This document shows positions 5,916 through 7,181 of a DNA stretch of 7,181 nt, piece after piece; position 1 is the first letter of the stretch, and each line of letters begins with the position of its first letter. The DNA is from Bacteroidales bacterium 45-6. GTDB lineage: Bacteria > Bacteroidota > Bacteroidia > Bacteroidales > Dysgonomonadaceae. The notes under the pieces are model-generated. The model did not search any database and was not told the DNA's origin. It saw nothing but the letters and a program-made list of their open reading frames with translations. The translations under genes and the position numbers were made by a program. Location of the stretch: the NCBI GenBank assembly GCA_001897035.1, contig MKRS01000524.1:1-7181 (forward strand), in the 5' to 3' direction.

Positions 5916-6761
5916 TTATTCCTGTTTGATATTTCCTCTTTCGTCAAAAAACATTATTTCGCCACTTAATACATCTTTGAGTATTGCTTTTATTATATTC
6001 CTTGCATCAATGGCAAATATTTTCTTTTCCTGAGTTTCATTACTGATATATTTAACTGCATTGATTTTCATTTGTCCCCAATAACGGGTGTCTACATAAG
6101 CATCCTCAAAATTGAAGATGTGTTCATTATCTTCGGACAGTTTATTTTCCAGTTCATCCAAAGTCGAGATTCTCTGTCTTTTTTTATTAAGGATTGAAGC
6201 ACCTGTGGATATTTCTAGAGGAAAATAGCCATCATTTCTCAATTCACCATCCCATAGTGATATTCCTGCGAACCAGTTTTCTAACGACTCCAAACTTATA
6301 TTATTCAATTCTGCCCACTGCTTATCTATCAAAAAAAGACGCCTCCTGCGAGCTATTTGCGTATGAATCTGAATTTCTCCGATTATAGCCTCTTCCAAGG
6401 TCGGTGTTCTCAACTCTTTTAGATTAATTCCATAGTAGCAGGCGTAAGCCTTTGCGCCTGCTTGATATCCCATTTTTGTGACCATAATACCGGAAACATT
6501 TGTTAAATCAGCTAAAAGCCCATAGAAGTCCCTTACTTTACCTATAGGAATTGCTGTATTATAATTCTTACATTCGATAATAACCTTATGAGCAACTCCG
6601 TCTATTTGATATTCCCAATAAACATCAACCTGATGTTGTTGTCCTGATGAACCCTTGAGTTTGACATTATGCTTAACATCTACGGTTTGAACGCCTTTGG
6701 GATTCATTAATCCTAGATAAATCTCCTGGGTAAACTTTTCGTATTCGGTATTTAGATTCAT
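5916..6761 (-). CDS. Mrr-type restriction endonuclease (PD-(D/E)xK nuclease)
   Basis: A 281-residue soluble protein. Residues about 5-120 form the nuclease domain of the Mrr_cat type: YEKFTQEIY (7-15) as the first helix, a strand, then HQVDVYWEY (43-51) supplying the catalytic D46, and VIIECKNY (60-67) with E63 and K65, giving D...ExK. A helix follows (IGKVRDFYGLL, 73-83), then VSGIMVTKMGYQAGAKAYA, typical of this family. Residues about 140-281 form a C-terminal region I do not recognise. Mrr-type enzymes usually cut modified or foreign DNA without a partner methyltransferase, and none is seen here, so a type IV-like defence role is likely. Its base composition is less AT-rich than the phosphoesterase-NTPase gene, which hints at separate origins. 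The ATG at 6761 overlaps the stop of a possible small upstream ORF by 4 bases. Confidence 0.85.
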   Translation of the reverse strand: MNLNTEYEKFTQEIYLGLMNPKGVQTVDVKHNVKLKGSSGQQHQVDVYWEYQIDGVAHKVIIECKNYNTAIPIGKVRDFYGLLADLTNVSGIMVTKMGYQAGAKAYACYYGINLKELRTPTLEEAIIGEIQIHTQIARRRRLFLIDKQWAELNNISLESLENWFAGISLWDGELRNDGYFPLEISTGASILNKKRQRISTLDELENKLSEDNEHIFNFEDAYVDTRYWGQMKINAVKYISNETQEKKIFAIDARNIIKAILKDVLSGEIMFFDERGNIKQE

Positions 6762-6904
6762 GAAACTACATATTTGTTTAATATAAATGTTTCCGGGCTT
6801 TTATTTTCCAATTTGTTTCTATCGGTTGTTCTTTGCTTGTCACAAATATAATTTATTTGTTCAACAGCTCTATCTTTATCTGTGGTATATTTTACAAAGC
6901 TCAC
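6758..6904 (-). CDS. Possible small protein coupled to the endonuclease
   Basis: A 48-codon frame from a GTG at 6904-6902 to a TGA at 6760-6758. A longer form could start at a TTG (6916-6914) that overlaps the stop of the upstream gene. The product begins (V/M)SFVKYTTDKDRAVEQ and ends TFILNKYVVS; it is charged and helical in the middle, with no family recognised. In favour: its stop overlaps the endonuclease start as ATGA, and its possible TTG overlaps the preceding stop as TTGA, giving a tight three-gene chain. Against: there is no ATG, it is short, and a -7-like box (TATATTTG, complement of 6843-6850) lies inside it, so it could be just the leader of the endonuclease gene or the relic of a larger one. 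Confidence 0.3.
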   Translation of the reverse strand: MSFVKYTTDKDRAVEQINYICDKQRTTDRNKLENKSPETFILNKYVVS

Positions 6905-6912
6905 GGATGGTT

Positions 6913-7181
6913 TCAATTAAGAAAAACATGATCATTAAAAATGAGAGTTTCTATTCTTGAATCGGTTGCACCTACTTTTGCCAACACTCTCTGTCGGAAG
7001 ACCTCTGCATTTCTTGACTGAATACGGAAAGCAAGAGCGATAATCATCTCCAGTCCATAATAATCCGGATAGACTTTTAGCCCATCAGCGATACAACTCA
7101 TTGTATAATCCCCTTCGGCAATACCCGCTTTTTCAATAGCTCGGATATACCGTTTTGCCGTCCGGTAGTAAATGCCAAACA
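6913..7181 (-). CDS. RhuM-like transposon-associated protein, C-terminal part
   Basis: The frame is open from the right edge and ends with TGA at 6915-6913; 89 codons are visible, so the true start is outside the window and the ATG at 7101 is internal. The visible part starts FGIYYRTAKRYIRAIEKAGI, which reads as a helix-turn-helix-like segment, and goes on with YPDYYGLEMIIALAFRIQS and AEVFRQRVL. The pattern (short DNA-binding segment, then YGLEMIIALAFRIxS...FR) resembles the RhuM-type proteins and similar small proteins often found in Bacteroidales conjugative elements. Exact function is unknown. It is on the same strand as the endonuclease and ends about 150 bases before it. The family assignment is by recall only. 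Confidence 0.5.
   Translation of the reverse strand, partial: FGIYYRTAKRYIRAIEKAGIAEGDYTMSCIADGLKVYPDYYGLEMIIALAFRIQSRNAEVFRQRVLAKVGATDSRIETLIFNDHVFLN

Noticed and set aside
1..7181. CRISPR array
   Set aside because: No regularly spaced repeats of 20-40 bases with unique spacers were seen; the only direct repeat pair (684-737) has two copies.

Overview
The window looks like part of a mobile element or accessory region from a gut Bacteroidales genome (Bacteroides/Parabacteroides type). The evidence is a tight plus-strand operon of two small excisionase-type helix-turn-helix proteins around a DUF3876-like protein, AT-rich DNA, no Shine-Dalgarno sites, a TAnnTTTG-type -7 box, and a partial transposon-type DNA-binding-like protein at the right edge. 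The genus assignment is inference; no rRNA or core gene is present.

Layout. 1-202: a long imperfect hairpin (1-68) and an A/T-rich terminator-like hairpin (86-119), with a doubtful minus-strand frame open to the left edge. 203-892: about 690 bases without a convincing gene, holding paired direct repeats (684-737) and a TGTCA operator-like cluster (780-806) upstream of the operon. 893-1827: the three-gene plus-strand operon HTH / DUF3876-like / HTH. 1828-2151: a convergent intergenic region with a large folded element (1903-2008) and a second hairpin (2097-2125). 2152-5247 (minus): a 1031-residue protein joining a complete calcineurin-like metallophosphoesterase to a STAND/NACHT-type NTPase and a long helical C-terminal region. 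5248-5915: a 668-base AT-rich gap with a cloverleaf-like fold (5399-5466). 5916-6761 (minus): an Mrr-type PD-(D/E)xK restriction endonuclease. A possible 48-residue ORF is 4-base coupled to its start (6758-6904). 6913-7181 (minus): the C-terminal end of a RhuM-like transposon-associated protein that continues past the window.

Interpretation. The left operon and the right partial gene look like element backbone. The stretch from about 1830 to 6760 looks like defence cargo: a candidate STAND effector protein, in which the NTPase would sense infection and release a metal-dependent phosphoesterase, and a probable type IV-like nuclease. The two are separated by a long structured gap and differ in base composition, so they are more likely two independent systems than one operon. 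The least explained parts are the C-terminal sensor of the phosphoesterase-NTPase, its odd NTPase motifs, and the folded DNA/RNA elements that flank the cargo genes.
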